A DNA stretch of 64,000 bases, taken from positions 310,001-374,000 of the forward strand of contig NC_064676.1 in NCBI RefSeq assembly GCF_023278565.1, written 5' to 3'. Positions 12,000-23,791 of the stretch are shown here, one piece after another. Every line of letters starts with the position of its first letter. The stretch's first letter is position 1. Source of the stretch: Colletotrichum lupini (taxonomy: Eukaryota; Ascomycota; Sordariomycetes; Glomerellales; Glomerellaceae). Both the position numbers and the translations under genes were made by a program. Below the pieces are notes generated by a model that did no database searches, had not been told where the DNA came from, and saw nothing but the letters and a program-made list of their open reading frames with translations.

Positions 12000-12281
12000 A
12001 CCTCGACGACTACAACTTCTACTTCTACTAGCACAAGCGTCACAGAGGCTTACACGCCGCCGACTCCTACCCAAGTCTATGAGACCACTTATCAGACCTC
12101 ATGGGTACAGACGCCCAGCTCTTTCCCTCAACCCTCAACCTTTGTCACCAGCATCATCAGTGTGACAACATCTTCCTCGGTTCCGGAGTCTACCACGAGC
12201 TTTGACGATGGTGATTGGTCTACCACCAAGTACCCCGAGTGGAACGGTACTGCCAGCGCGACCCCTCGCTACCGCCGATGA
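10905..12281 (+). CDS. Secreted Ser/Thr/Pro-rich mucin-like protein
   Basis: A single exon of 458 aa. The first about 19 residues form a signal peptide with a Leu-rich core and an ANA cleavage-type end. Residues about 20-110 are Thr/Val-rich beta-like sequence. From about 110 the protein is nearly all Ser, Thr, Pro, Ala and Val, with recurring STETP, PSSTP and APPSS words, and thus dense in O-glycosylation sites. A ten-Ser run is encoded by a TCA repeat near 11970-12000. The C-terminus is hydrophilic (RYRR), with no GPI signal, so release into the wall matrix or medium is more likely than membrane anchoring. The specific role is unknown; a cell-wall or adhesion glycoprotein is inferred from composition only. 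Confidence 0.8.
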
Positions 12282-14246
12282 AGGGGGGGTCATATTTCCT
12301 TTTGCTATTACGGAAAAGACGATTTATGTCTGATGTACTTTCACGTGTTTTGCATATCTTCAGCATGGCGTAATTAGTTCTGCTAGAACATGGGAGGTTG
12401 TTTGAACTTAAAGCATGGGTAACACGTGCGAACGAGACCTGAGAAACGACGCATTATTCAGGGCCAAGGGCCATCTCGGACTGTGGGAAGAGAGCTCACA
12501 GCAGCACAGACCAAGAGCTGGAACGCGCTGTCATCAATGGGTTTCCTAATGTCTAATAAGATAGAACTTGTATATACTCAACCAAGCGTCACATATGATC
12601 AATCGTTCTCCCGTATGCTCGAAATAGAACGTCGTGCCCCTAGATGTTGTCTGTAACGCAGACTAGAGTCTCGACAGTTGGTTAATCCAGTCGTTGATGA
12701 TCACACATGCCCCCTCCCACAGTCCGAGATGGCCCTTGGCCCTGGACGCAGAAGCTGAAGGCGACACAGCTTGTGTATTGTGAGATGGTTGACTCAAGCT
12801 GGGAGATCCGCGTCACCGTCCAGGAGGCTACTATCATCTCAATCTCGGCTTTTGGAAGCCTGTTTGGAATGAGAAAATCATTCCTGTTTATTCTTCAATC
12901 GTTACTTGACTGTATGCAGTCCGCTTTTCTTATTTCCAAAAGAACACGGGAAAAGTCGGGTTGGCTAGGGATGCAAGCGAAGCCGCAGCTCAGCATAGGA
13001 CGATTGCCAGAAAAGCAATGCCAAAAGGATTTTCCTCTTCAACAGTCTTACAAAATAATTAGGCAATTATCCGCTGGCTAGCCTTCCAGAAACTGTAGGC
13101 ATCAGCCTCCTCATTGGTGCGCGGAGGAAAGCGTAGCGTTGGCGCTAGGTGACTAGCAACATCGACCAACGCGAGAACACGTTGGACATCACGAACCGGT
13201 TCACGAGTTTCCTGGGATGCGTTCATACTCTGCTTTTACTTAGATTCACACCCAAAAGGAAAAGAGTGACACATTCGGCATTCCACGCTCAAGAGAATTG
13301 GAGACGGTTGGCCAAGTCCCGCCTGCTCTTCTATCTTCTGAGCCGGGTTCCTGCAGGGTTGCGGACCTCTTCGCAACCTCTACAGTCGGAGATGGGGCAG
13401 AGGGAGTGTGCAAGTTAAGCCAAGTCTGTGCCGAATAATCCGTGCCATGGGGAACCGTTTATGCATGAAAATCTCCCGGAGAATTTTAGGAAGAGACCCG
13501 TTGGAGGAGCTAGAGTGTAAGCTTAAGAAAGCTACAGCTTGCTCGGCCGATCTATATGACTAGAGGTCCGTAGGATCCATGCTATTTTCTCTCTTGCAGC
13601 TTTTTGCGCATCAGAATGACGAGGAAGTTGAAAGTGAAGTTTCGCTCGGTGAGCGAGCTACCTTAGATTAGGGATTGTCCAATGGCATGTCTACACGTCT
13701 TACGGCCTTGTCATGACTACGCCGGTACAGCTGGCGACGCAGCGACGGTCTGGTGCCGTTCAGATGAATGCAGGCTCCGACAGTTTTACGGCGAGAGGAG
13801 TTAGTTTCCGAGACAATATGGCGGGAGCGAGGGGGTTCGGCATGTGTTCACGGTCATGGTCTCTCCATGAGCCTACTAGGATGGCAGGGGCCCCATGGGT
13901 CGTATAGGTGAGTCGTGACTGTTGATCAACTTCGTCATTCCTCGATGGGTCCCCGATCTGTCTGCCATATTCTCGGGTTCTTTCTTGGCCAACTCTAGGG
14001 CAAAACCTTTCAGCTGTAAAGAGGGGGGAGGGGGAAGGGGAGAGTATATACCCGCAGTACTCCTTGAGTACCATATATGCTCATGTGCCGACTTACACGC
14101 TCGTCTCAGCCTTTCCACCCAAGCACTCCGTCCTTTGGGCTGAAGAACAATCGCTCTCTCCTTCCTTCCCCAAGCGAAATTTTCCTCTCCTCAGGGCTGT
14201 AGAAAATCACTTCAGTAACACTCTTCGGGGCGCTCTCTCTCTCGCA
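12282..14246. other. Intergenic, no gene seen
   Basis: Only short frames without protein character. A purine tract (GAGGGGGGAGGGGGAAGGGGAG) at about 14020-14042 is followed by GTATATA at about 14043. Together with CT-rich sequence at 14100-14245 this resembles the promoter and leader of the next gene. Confidence 0.45.
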
Positions 14247-14762
14247 ATGTTTCCACACCTCCAGTCATGCAGACGCAAAAGCGTCTACTCAACCTTCCTC
14301 CTCCTCTCCTTCCTCCTAGCCCTTCTAGTCGACTGCACCCTCGCGACACCATCTCCGACCACAGAGCAAGCTCTCGACAAACAAGCAAGAGATACAACGA
14401 TCCTAGAGGACCTCTCATACCTCGCCATTGCAGCCGATACATCCTGCGAGGGGTCCGAGGGCCAGTACAACTGTCTCTCGGACAGATTCCAATACTGCCT
14501 CAACGGGACGTGGAGCGACGTTACCGCGTGCACCGAGAACAGCGAAAAGGCTGCCGGATCATCGTCTCTCTGCACGCCTATCGGGAGGACGGATACCATT
14601 GATTTCAACGGAGAGTGTGAAATCAGCGCCGCTTGGGGATGGGGGAACGGTGGCGGTGGTTGGGGCGGCGGTAGGGGGTATTACGGTGCTGGAGAGAGGG
14701 TTGAGGTGTCAAGGTGGGTTTGGTCTTTTGTTGGTATGGTATTCGTCCTGGGTGCGTGGTGA
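14247..14762 (+). CDS. Small cysteine-rich surface protein, CBM19-like motif
   Basis: A single exon of 171 aa. The ATG at 14247 directly precedes a basic N-terminus and a strong hydrophobic segment (about 16-33), a signal peptide or anchor. The mature part has six Cys at 67, 76, 84, 95, 109 and 124. The words NCLSDRFQYCLNGTW and ACTEN...LCT fit the loose chitin-binding CBM19 pattern (C-x-DG-x-F-x2-C-x2-G-x-W...C...C). That match is by eye and weak. A Gly/Trp-rich linker (about 134-152) leads to a hydrophobic C-terminus of about 15 residues, compatible with a GPI attachment signal or a short membrane anchor. A cell-surface or wall location is likely. An effector-like role is possible but unproven. 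Confidence 0.7.
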   Translation: MFPHLQSCRRKSVYSTFLLLSFLLALLVDCTLATPSPTTEQALDKQARDTTILEDLSYLAIAADTSCEGSEGQYNCLSDRFQYCLNGTWSDVTACTENSEKAAGSSSLCTPIGRTDTIDFNGECEISAAWGWGNGGGGWGGGRGYYGAGERVEVSRWVWSFVGMVFVLGAW

Positions 14763-15437
14763 AGCTCAGGCCGATGAACATTCTGTCACCGGTGTCCTGG
14801 GCAAGGGAATGAGAAAACGAAGGGTAGGATGGATAGGGACATTGGAGTACATTCGAACTTTTCTTCTGTCGAGGGGATTACACATCAACAAGGCGATTGG
14901 TACATTTTCTTTGCGCAGACGAGGTTTTCTCATGGGACCATCGGGTCAGGCGTTCCTTTTGTAATAATACCAGCTTATCTCTAGGCTTTACAGCAATGCG
15001 CGGCTTCTTCAAAGGTATTCAAAAACATATGACATATGTAGTCTATCTCTAGGGGTGTGCATCAACTGGTCGTCCTGACATACCGGTGTGCTCAACTACG
15101 CGTCATGAGATATCTTCAAACAGATAAGAATTAGCTTCCTGGATAAGACAAAGCGTTGAGGCTGACATCAACCCATGCGGCAACCAGGATCCGAAGGTCC
15201 ACAGATCAACAAGAGCCACGAGCCAGCTTTGCGCTATCGTGACGTCACCCCTTGGCGCATCACAAGACCAGGTTCAAGGAAGCTAACGACCAACCTCTCT
15301 CGATATAAATTCCGAAGATAGTTTAATGAACTTGTATATCATATCTACTTGAAGTGTTACCAAATATTCACATAACTCGGCTCATTAATCAACCATAAGA
15401 AACCAACGTCTACCAAAGCTTGACCGCAACCATCACC
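14763..15437. other. Intergenic, promoter of small hydrophilic gene
   Basis: No gene is seen. GATATAAAT at about 15302 lies about 135 bp upstream of the next ATG and could serve as a TATA element. Confidence 0.4.
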
Positions 15438-15918
15438 ATGGCCACACACACGAATTCCGAAGTTCTCAACGCCGAGACCGCCAGCACCGCAAACACGTAC
15501 GAGACCCCCAATGTGAATACCGCAACCTCCCACACTACGAGAACCGACGAGATTCCAGCAGCGCACGCGACCTCCAGAGCCGCTACGAGCACCATCGGCG
15601 GCGGCGATGCGCCGACGACGCGTAGCGGTGGCATTGGACAGCAGATTAAGGGTGCATTTGCACAAGGACATGTGCGTATTTTCCACGTTTATTGACGCCC
15701 TCTAGTATGATTAGGGGACTGTTGCTGAATACGCGATGCTGATGACTGTGTTACAGGGAATGGGAGAGGTGATTCGTGGAAAGTTCAACTCTGCTGTTGA
15801 CACCGCGGCTGGCGACTCGCAGGGCATGGCCAAGAACAAGAACATCACTACTGGCGGTGAGAGGGAGTTTGCGACAAAGGACTTTGTTAAGAAGGGGACA
15901 TTGGACAAGGCTTTGTGA
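15438..15918 (+). CDS. Small hydrophilic Thr/Ala/Gly-rich protein
   Basis: Two exons (15438-15671, 15757-15918) joined in phase 0 give 131 aa; the 85 nt intron has a GTGCGT donor and a TTACAG acceptor. The ATG sits in a favourable context (CACCATGG). The N-terminal half is Thr/Ala/Asn-rich and disordered. The C-terminal half starts GGIGQQIKGAFAQGHGMGEV and runs on to charged, amphipathic sequence ending FVKKGTLDKAL. There is no signal peptide or membrane segment. It resembles small fungal stress- or starvation-induced hydrophilins in composition. I cannot name the family with certainty. Confidence 0.75.
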
Positions 15919-16403
15919 GGTATTTGTCTGGAGAGGATGTGTTTTATGTATGATGAGTGTTGTTGGTGGAGGGCTTGAATGATACCAACTTGCTTGAGAT
16001 TCCCTTCCGTATTTACCTTAATTCATCGATTTCCACTACGCTGCGGCTATCAGTATCTGTACAATGTATGGTTGAAGCTCCGATTTGAAGATCTGCCATG
16101 TTATTTTTGCATCTTCTAAGCTCCCAAGGGTGGGATATGAGTTACGTTCGAGAAGTTGAGTCGTAATGCTGACTTTTGTGTTTCTCATTCAGATTATTCT
16201 TGCTTCTGGAATGACCAAAGAGGCCAGCAAGTGCCATAACATGATGAACGTCATAGGCCGACTAGGGTCAGACCACTAGGGAATCATACGTACTAACTGC
16301 CAGACACGCGGTGAGTCGTGAGCCAAAGTGGCGTTTTGACATGGGAGCTGAACTAAGCTGGGTAAGATGGCAAAGAATACAGGGTACGCATATACATTTT
16401 GCG
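15919..16403. other. Intergenic, no gene seen
   Basis: 3' flank of the small hydrophilic gene up to the target-site duplication of the TIR element. Nothing coding is seen. Confidence 0.4.
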
Positions 16404-16409
16404 CCTCCG

Positions 16410-16442
16410 TACGGCAGACTGCAAGAGGCACTCCGCCAAAAC
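16410..16442 (+). repeat. Left terminal inverted repeat
   Basis: 33 bp, 32 of 33 matching the inverse of 21498-21530. It begins TACGGCAGACTG and is preceded by CCTCCG. Confidence 0.85.
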
Positions 16443-16790
16443 CGTTCTTTCTAATAGACCTACGGCCACCGTAAATTTTAGGCATTAATAGCGCGACTTT
16501 CTCGTACGTATAAATAAATATTATAATAAATCCCGTATATTATTATAAGGAATTACTTATAACCGTAGGTAGTAGTAGTTACGTAAGGGCGGTTATGCTA
16601 CTTAGCGAAAGTAGGGTAGCTAGGGGGCATATCCTCCTTACTAATTTCTATTACTAATTAATTTCCCTTTCCTCTTAACTAACCTAATATTCCTTAAATA
16701 AGGTAAGTAATCTACCTACGCCCCTGTAGTTACTTATTAGCGATTATATTTCGCTTTATTATACTTTATACCCTTTTCTACTTTACTTTT

Positions 16791-16980
16791 TGTAATGGAT
16801 TCGGGATGCGGCCGGCGACAGGACGCCGATGACTCAGCGACCGGTGCACGGATCTCATTACGAAAGAACTTTCTAGGAAGCAGAGCCCTTACGAAGGACT
16901 CTGCAAGCTTTAGTCTTACAATACACCCATACCTACATTGTGGCCTCGCTGGTTAAGTGCTTATAGCCTAATCTCTTACA
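16791..16980. repeat. Solo LTR, unmutated, nested in RIPed element
   Basis: A 190 bp island of ordinary base composition inside the TA-saturated TIR element. It begins TGTAATGG and ends CTCTTACA, so it has TG...CA ends and a TGTAA/TTACA terminal inverted pair. Exact 5 bp duplications CTTTT lie at 16786-16790 and 16981-16985. It keeps many CA dinucleotides. This is the classic structure left when an LTR retrotransposon recombines between its two LTRs. Confidence 0.85.
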
Positions 16981-17733
16981 CTTTTATTACTATTACCTAA
17001 TTATATACGTAATTATAAGTATAATATTCGCGATTTACTAATTAAAAATATTAATTAGGTATAATTGGGTAATTTTATGCGCAATTACTAGTATAATTTT
17101 TACTAATTAGTAATTATGCTTCTTCTTAAGCTAATATACGCGTAATTATAAGTATAATTACGCGTATATACCTATTTATAATTCAATTCTTTTTATTTAC
17201 TTTTTTCTTTAGTATTAACTATTTACGTATATATACTAACAATTTCGTATAGGACACTCCCTTTCTTAATAATTATATATACTATATAATACTTATAATA
17301 AGCGCTTAATATAGCGTTCCGGCCCGTATTAAGGGTATATAGCTCTTAACGGTCCCCGTATACTAACTTACGTAATACCCTAACGACCTTACGTCTTATA
17401 AAATAACCTCTTACTTCCTTACTAATACGTATACCTCTATATAATAGCTTTTTTATTATACAGATTCTTATGTTATTTATAGGCTCTTTATCTTCCTTTT
17501 CGAAGACTTTTTACTAGATCTATAACCTTAGTATTATATAGGTTAGTATATACTACCCTATACTATTTAATATTACTATACTAACTTATATAATCTAGCC
17601 TTAGTATTAGATTAAGCTTAACCCTAAGATTACTAAGAATAGCCGTTATATACCCCCGGATATTACTATAACTCGTACTTAAGCTACCGATACTATTTAA
17701 ACGACTATATATAGCGACGCTAAGATTAGTACC

Positions 17734-17860
17734 GAGTCGTGCGCTTATTATAAAGCCAGTAAAGGTATTTTTACTAATTACGTTGCTTTTATAAGTAAGG
17801 GCTGCTCTAGTTATAACTATATATTTACTATATACGAGTATACGCTCGTTATACCTCCTA
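17734..17860 (+). pseudogene. Decayed DUF3716-like cysteine motif
   Basis: Translation gives Cys and Tyr at regular positions. If the Tyr codons TAT/TAC are read as RIP-mutated Cys codons, the spacing becomes C-x2-C-x9-C-x7-C-x2-C followed by a further C. This resembles the fungal DUF3716 pattern (C-x2-C...G...CV...G-x-C-x2-C). In this register KASKGIFTN fills the x9 gap. No intact frame remains. It could be cargo or an accessory protein of the element. The match rests on pattern recall and is tentative. Confidence 0.35.
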
Positions 17861-20800
17861 TTATTACTCGTACGTTACCTTATACTACCTTATATCTATT
17901 TATAGTTTATTAACGGTTCGTATTAGCTTATAATACGCTTATTAAGGTCGTTAAGCGCGGTTATAATTATAAGGGCCGTAATAAAGTCCGTATTAGCGCT
18001 TTACTTAAGTCTCTAGGTACTATCCCCGCTATATACCTCCGTATAATAGTAAAAGCCCTTAAATAAGTAGCTAAATAGGCTAAAAATAACGAAGAGGGTA
18101 TATATAATAGCATATAGGATTATAAGGAGCGTTATTAACTTATATAAACTCTGAGTAAGGAGTAATTAATTCGATATTCTTATACGGTATAATACAGGAG
18201 TTTATATAAGTATATATTAAAATATAGTACGGTTAGGCTTAATACCCGGGCGGTAAGGCCCCTATAAAGTTATAAAGTACTTATTAGCTATAAGCTAAAG
18301 TATATATACTTAATTTAGCCCGTAAGAGGCCGTAATTAACTATATAAAGGCTCCCCCTAAAGTTTAACGTTTTTAGTAAAATTATAGAACTTTTATTTAT
18401 CGTATATTATTATTATATACTTTTTTATCCTTTTTAGCGTTATAGATCCCCATAAGCATTTATATTTCTATATATATACTTATAAGACTTTATAAGTAAA
18501 AGGATACCCCTATATATCGCTATAATTATATATAAACATTTACCCCTTATTTAAAATTTCTTTCTTAGTTTCTTATTTTATATATTATTACTTTCTTAGA
18601 ATAGTACGACTGCGTATTAATCTTTTACTATATCGAACGATAATTATTATAAAGTTAGAGAGTAATTAGACTTATAATATAATTATTATATATATTTTTA
18701 TAGTTTTTAGTATTAGAATTATAAAGCGAACTTTTAAACATTAACTTACGAAATAGGACTTACGACGAGAAGAGCGTACGGTCTTTTCTAAGGATCTATT
18801 AATTCGTATTTAAGAATTATTTTTTTAATAATGCTTAAACGATAAAAATATCCTTTTTTAACTCTAGTTTAAAGGATTTATAATTACGGCTATAGGATTA
18901 TTAATACTTTATTAATAAAATTAGCTTTAGTAACGATAAATACTAAAATAGCTCGTAATTATACGATAATAATTAGAAAAGTTCTTTTTTAGTATACTAG
19001 AGGTTACTTATTATACTAAAGGGTATAGTAGAGAGTATTTTTATATATAAGTTCGCTAATAAGCTTATATTATTAGCTAAGATAAACTATACTTTATATA
19101 TTATAAAACCTTTTTATAATAAGTTTAAGATCGGTTAAGTAAAATAAGGTACCGTTATAAAGGGTTTACGACTCCTAGACTAAATTATATTTAGTTTTTA
19201 GATACGTACGATAAGCTTCTACTATTTAAATTTAAGATCTATACTAATATTAATACTTATTTACGGTTTATTATATAGTTCTATATAGGGGTTTCTACTT
19301 ATACGTCCCGGAATATACTTATATAATATCTTACCGTTATTTAATAACGGGGATTTATACTATTACGAGTTTGTTTAGACCGAGGGAAAGAAACCGTTCT
19401 TATATTTAGTATTTATTACTACCTTTTATAATACCGTTTAATAACAAAAAGTCTAATTATATTCCGTAATTACTAAATCTTTAGTAAAAGTATTTATAAC
19501 GTTAAGATTAAGAGTTAATAGAATCGTTTTTATTAAAGTAAATTAGCATATTAGCGGGTAAGTAATATATATCTTAATATATATAAATATACTTACGTTT
19601 ATAAAAATACTTCTAACTACTTAAGTTCTAAGGGCTATTTTATATAAATATACTCTCTAACTAGATTATACTTTTATTTACGTATATACTACTAATTCGT
19701 TCTGATTTTATTAACTTTATATAAATTTGGAACTCTTATTGAATTCGTTATTAAAAAGGTTGCCCTTATATTATTTCTAGTTAGCTATAGTAACTATATT
19801 ATTAACTTACGTTACGAACCGTATAAGACTTTATATAGCCGATTAACTAAGACTAAGTTTAATAACTATTAAACGCTATTTAGAATAGTAATAATCTAGA
19901 CGTATATCTTCCTTAAGCTACTTTATAAATTTGTATTTTAATTATTAAGGGCTCCCTAACTATATTAGCTAAAAGTACGAAGTTTAGCAAGGCTAATTAT
20001 CCTTATTTTAAAGCGTATTAATATCTTCGTATTCGTTTAAAGTAGTATATACGTAATAAGCTCTAATTAAAAGTTACTTTACTTAGTAAACTATAGGGCG
20101 GTATTATATAAGTTAAGTAGAGATTAAAAGACTTTAGAATTAATCTTAGAATATTAAATAGCTTCGTAATTACGAGCGATACTAAGGACGAAGAGGAATT
20201 ATAAATATAATTATAGTTTATTCTAAACTATTTACTAACGAGAATGCTCGTTTTTATCCTTATAATATATTAGGTTATTTACTATTATAAACTTTATCTT
20301 TTTATCGAACTACTATAATCTCGTTTTTCCTATCGTTTTTATCCTTTTTAACCTTTTTCTTAGCCTTTACCTCCTTTTTAACAATCTTCTTTTCTTACTT
20401 AACTAACAATTCCTCCTTAATCTTTATTGTTAGTTTAATACTAATACTTATTAAAAGCCGTGTTTTTGGAACATTTCTATACGTCGTTTTACCTAAAGTT
20501 TTAATTATAATTAGCTTTATACGACCTTTTCCCTTCTTTACTAGCTAAGGTTTAATAACTAGCAACTTAATTCTAGTTTAAAAAATAATAAAAAGTTAGT
20601 AATTATTTTTTTTATATAAAATCGTAGCTTTAAAAAGGAATCTCTCTAAACTTATAGCTTCGTACGCTACTTTATAGTACTCTAAGATATTATAAGGATT
20701 CTTTATATTAATTAGAAATACTATCTACTCTATTAAAAGAATTTACTAGTTTATTATAAAATATAAAATAATAGATCGTATTATATTTTAATATAAAGTA

Positions 20801-21497
20801 AATATTAAGAAGTAATTAAACTAAACTTTTTTAATAAACTTCTTAATAACTTAGATATTAATATAAGTCGTTACTTAGAAACCGTTAAGTTCGTTCTTAA
20901 AAAAGGATACGTTATATAATATAATAGAGATATTAATTATTAGTAATTACTTTAGCTCCTTTTTTATTTATTAAATACTTCGTTCCCGCTCCTTTAAGCC
21001 CGTAAAAAGAGATTTTATTAATATCGAGGCTTATACGTTTATACGTTCTTATTATATAAAAAGGGTAGAGCTTATATAAGTATTATTATTAATCGGTTAT
21101 TTTAGAATAGTTTTATAAAGAGGTATTATAAGGTTAATTAGTTTAGTAACGTCTTATATAGAGACTAAAAGTTATTATAGATCTATATTATAATATTTAT
21201 AAACGAGCTATTAGTTTAATAACTTAAGTAAAGAGTAATTTTTATTTATAAGAAGGTAAAAAGTAGTAGTTACTTTTATAATAAAGTTATAAAGAGAAGA
21301 AAAACTTTTACGTTGGGGTACGATATTATACAATTTTATATACTACCGTACGGTTTAATATATTACGAAATTAAAATATTTCTTAAGCCGTAAATCTCTA
21401 TAACCCCTATTTATAAGTTATTATACTAGTCTAGACCCTATCTTAGGTAGTGGGGTGACCGTAAAATACGATTTCTGCTTTAATATATAAAAAAAGT

Positions 21498-21530
21498 GTT
21501 TTGGCAGAGTGCCTCTTGCAGTCTGCCGTA
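21498..21530 (-). repeat. Right terminal inverted repeat
   Basis: 33 bp inverse copy of 16410-16442 with one transition difference, followed by the target duplication CCTCCG at 21531-21536. Confidence 0.85.
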
Positions 21531-21536
21531 CCTCCG

Positions 21537-22970
21537 CACTATAGAGTTTGTTAGAATCATCTGCCTCTAATATAGAGTTGAAACCTCTATGAAGCTGAAA
21601 GTCGAAGAATGGTCGATTATATTTGGCAGACTGGGTCTGGCTGTCAGTCTTGGAAAAGGTCGGGTTTATTTATTTAGTAAGAAATTCCGTAAACAAGCTA
21701 TTATCTCCTCCACAGACATACTAGTCATCGGGAGTACTCGGAACTTCGCAATGTGGAATGCTATCATAGCGCGGAAGGGGGCTGGGAAGTGATTTCGGCA
21801 AGCATGTACCCAATCGTTAGATAAAAAATGGCATCGCGGTTGGCGTTTTGACGATAATTCTTATAGCAAGATTGCTGATTCCATCGTGAGTATTAAGTTG
21901 AGGTGCTTTGTGAAAGGCAGCCGGCGGGTATGGGACCCCAGGAGCGGGGGTGTCCCGGTGGCCCCCGCGATTCTAGAAATGTGGAGCCCCGTGGTGATCC
22001 GCGGAGCCGTCAGCGCTGGTCCGAAACAAGGGCCGAGGCATTGGTTTGCGGACAGCGTTGGTCAAGAACAGATACGATATCAGTCTGGACACCCCATAAG
22101 CTGTACTAGTGAAGAAGGATTGCTTATCATCCTCGCGAAGAGTCAGCCGGTAAGCACCCAGTGGAGCATTGCATAATGTTTGCTACGTATTGCAGTGCTG
22201 GTTGTACAAGTTGCATTCACGCTGGTTCGGCTGGTTTAAGCAGCTGTTGGCCTGCTGGTGAGTCTCCGTTGTGCAGGGCGAAATAGCTGCCACACCCACT
22301 CTCCAACGAGGGATTCCGACTGCCCAAGCCATGGAACCTCCAAGGGGGACGTAGGTGAGAACCATTGGTAAGGTGAGATGAGGTCGGAGAGATCCACACC
22401 TCCCCCCAATGGCCCCAACAAGGGGACCTTGAAGGCCAAGGTCGGGCCCCGCGTGTGCATGCGGCACAGCGGTTGGATGTTCACACTGCAACTGCAACTG
22501 CGACGAAGTTCTGCTCATCAAAAGAAAGGAAAAGAGTCATTGGCCGATGGGATGTTTCCGACTCGGGGGAAGGACCACTTGGGCAGTTAGAGGCAGAGGC
22601 AAGTGCCAATATCAGTCACTAGGAAGGCACCTTGATGGGCCCCTCTCCTTGGCTGCTTCTCGGAACGCGTGGGTGTACCAATTCGGAAAGACATGTCAAA
22701 GGAAGTCACGCTCACCTTCCACCTTCGCAGGGGCACTTGCCGTACCTTACACGATGCCATAAGACCAGCTGATGACCCTCTTTCCGCCTGTTTTCTCTTT
22801 TATTCCGACTCTGTTACTCTTCTGCATCTTCATTTATCGTTTCTGTGCTGTGTTCAAACCTCCAGACACCAGTTCCATTCATCCGAGAAGCGTCCCCGTC
22901 CAACCCACCCGAGTTCCGACCCCAGATTTTGACCCCAAGTTCCCACACCTCGTAACCCCACGATTCCATC
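21537..22970. other. Intergenic, no gene seen
   Basis: Normal base composition resumes exactly after the TIR element. Only short overlapping frames are present. Sequence at about 22770-22970 is CT-rich and probably the leader of the next gene. Confidence 0.45.
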
Positions 22971-23791
22971 ATGGACGAAGAGCAATCCCCCTTGATGCGG
23001 ATCCCCGCCGAAATCCGCATCATGATTTACGAATACCTCCTCGACGACGCTGGTGAAAGAAGACTCGCCGTCCGCAATAAGGCAATGCATCAGCTGCACA
23101 ACGGCGCCCTGAGCACCTACCGCCGCACCTCATACCGTATCATCGAGAGGTCCTTTCACAGGCAATGCTTCTTGACGACGTACGCGCATCACCACCCGGC
23201 TAGCCCCAAGTCTATATGCACCCCGAAATCATGGCCGTCAACCGCCGCATCCACCGTGAGACGAGTCACCTTCTTTACGGCCGCCCGCACGGCTTCGATT
23301 TCGGTAGCGACGTTGAGGCTGTGGTGCCCTTCCTCAAAGACCTGACGCCCTCTTCTCGATCTGCTATCCAGGAACTTACCATCCGCAAGGACGGGCCTGT
23401 GATGCATTGCAATAGTGAGAGTGACCGGCTGGACTGGGCTACCATGTGCGCCTACCTCGGCCGGCTGGATAAGGCGATACCTAGGCTGCGTATCATCGTG
23501 GAGGGCGGAAGACCAACGGCGGCGTGGGAGGGGCCGCAGGTGCTGAGCGTCTCAGATCTGAGGTTGCTGGCGCTCATTAAGCACGATAGCATGGAGTGGG
23601 TCGCTGAGCTGGCCAAGGTCGAGGGGATTGAGCAGCTGGAGATTGTGCCGAGGATACGACATCTCCCTGCGCCCGGCACGACGGCAACACTGTTGTTTGC
23701 TGCATTTTCAGCGTCAATTGACACGGCGCTTGTTGAGTATCTCCAGACGGACTGTGGGCTTCCTGCTACGGCTGTGTCCCTCACAGCTTGA
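22971..23791 (+). pseudogene. F-box-like/2EXR-type protein, apparent frameshift
   Basis: The N-terminus carries RIPAEIRIMIYEYLL, the hallmark LPxEIRxxIYxxLL helix of fungal F-box-like and 2EXR proteins. A second frame from about 23204 to 23791 continues with MHPEIMAVNRRIHRETSHLL, the next conserved block of such proteins, to a stop at 23791. The two frames are offset by one base (-1/+2) between about 23180 and 23216. Sequence just before the break (RRTSYRIIERSF) looks coding, which favours a genuine frameshift or a sequencing error. The alternative is a 74 nt intron (23137-23210, weak GTATCA donor, AAG acceptor) giving 248 aa in frame. Function in the family is mostly unknown. Confidence 0.6.

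Larger units (their letters stand above)
16404..21536. mobile_element. 5.1 kb TIR DNA transposon, RIP-inactivated
   Basis: Perfect direct repeats CCTCCG (16404-16409 and 21531-21536) flank terminal inverted repeats of 33 bp. The left one is 16410-16442, starting TACGGCAGACTGCAAGAGGC. The right one is 21498-21530 in inverse orientation. They differ at one position, a C/T transition. The 5,121 bp between and including them is saturated with TA and stripped of CA/TG, so RIP has destroyed every frame. A six-base target duplication with TIRs indicates a cut-and-paste DNA element; the superfamily cannot be fixed without the transposase. A decayed cysteine-patterned segment lies at about 17734-17860 and an unmutated solo LTR at 16791-16980. 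Confidence 0.8.
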
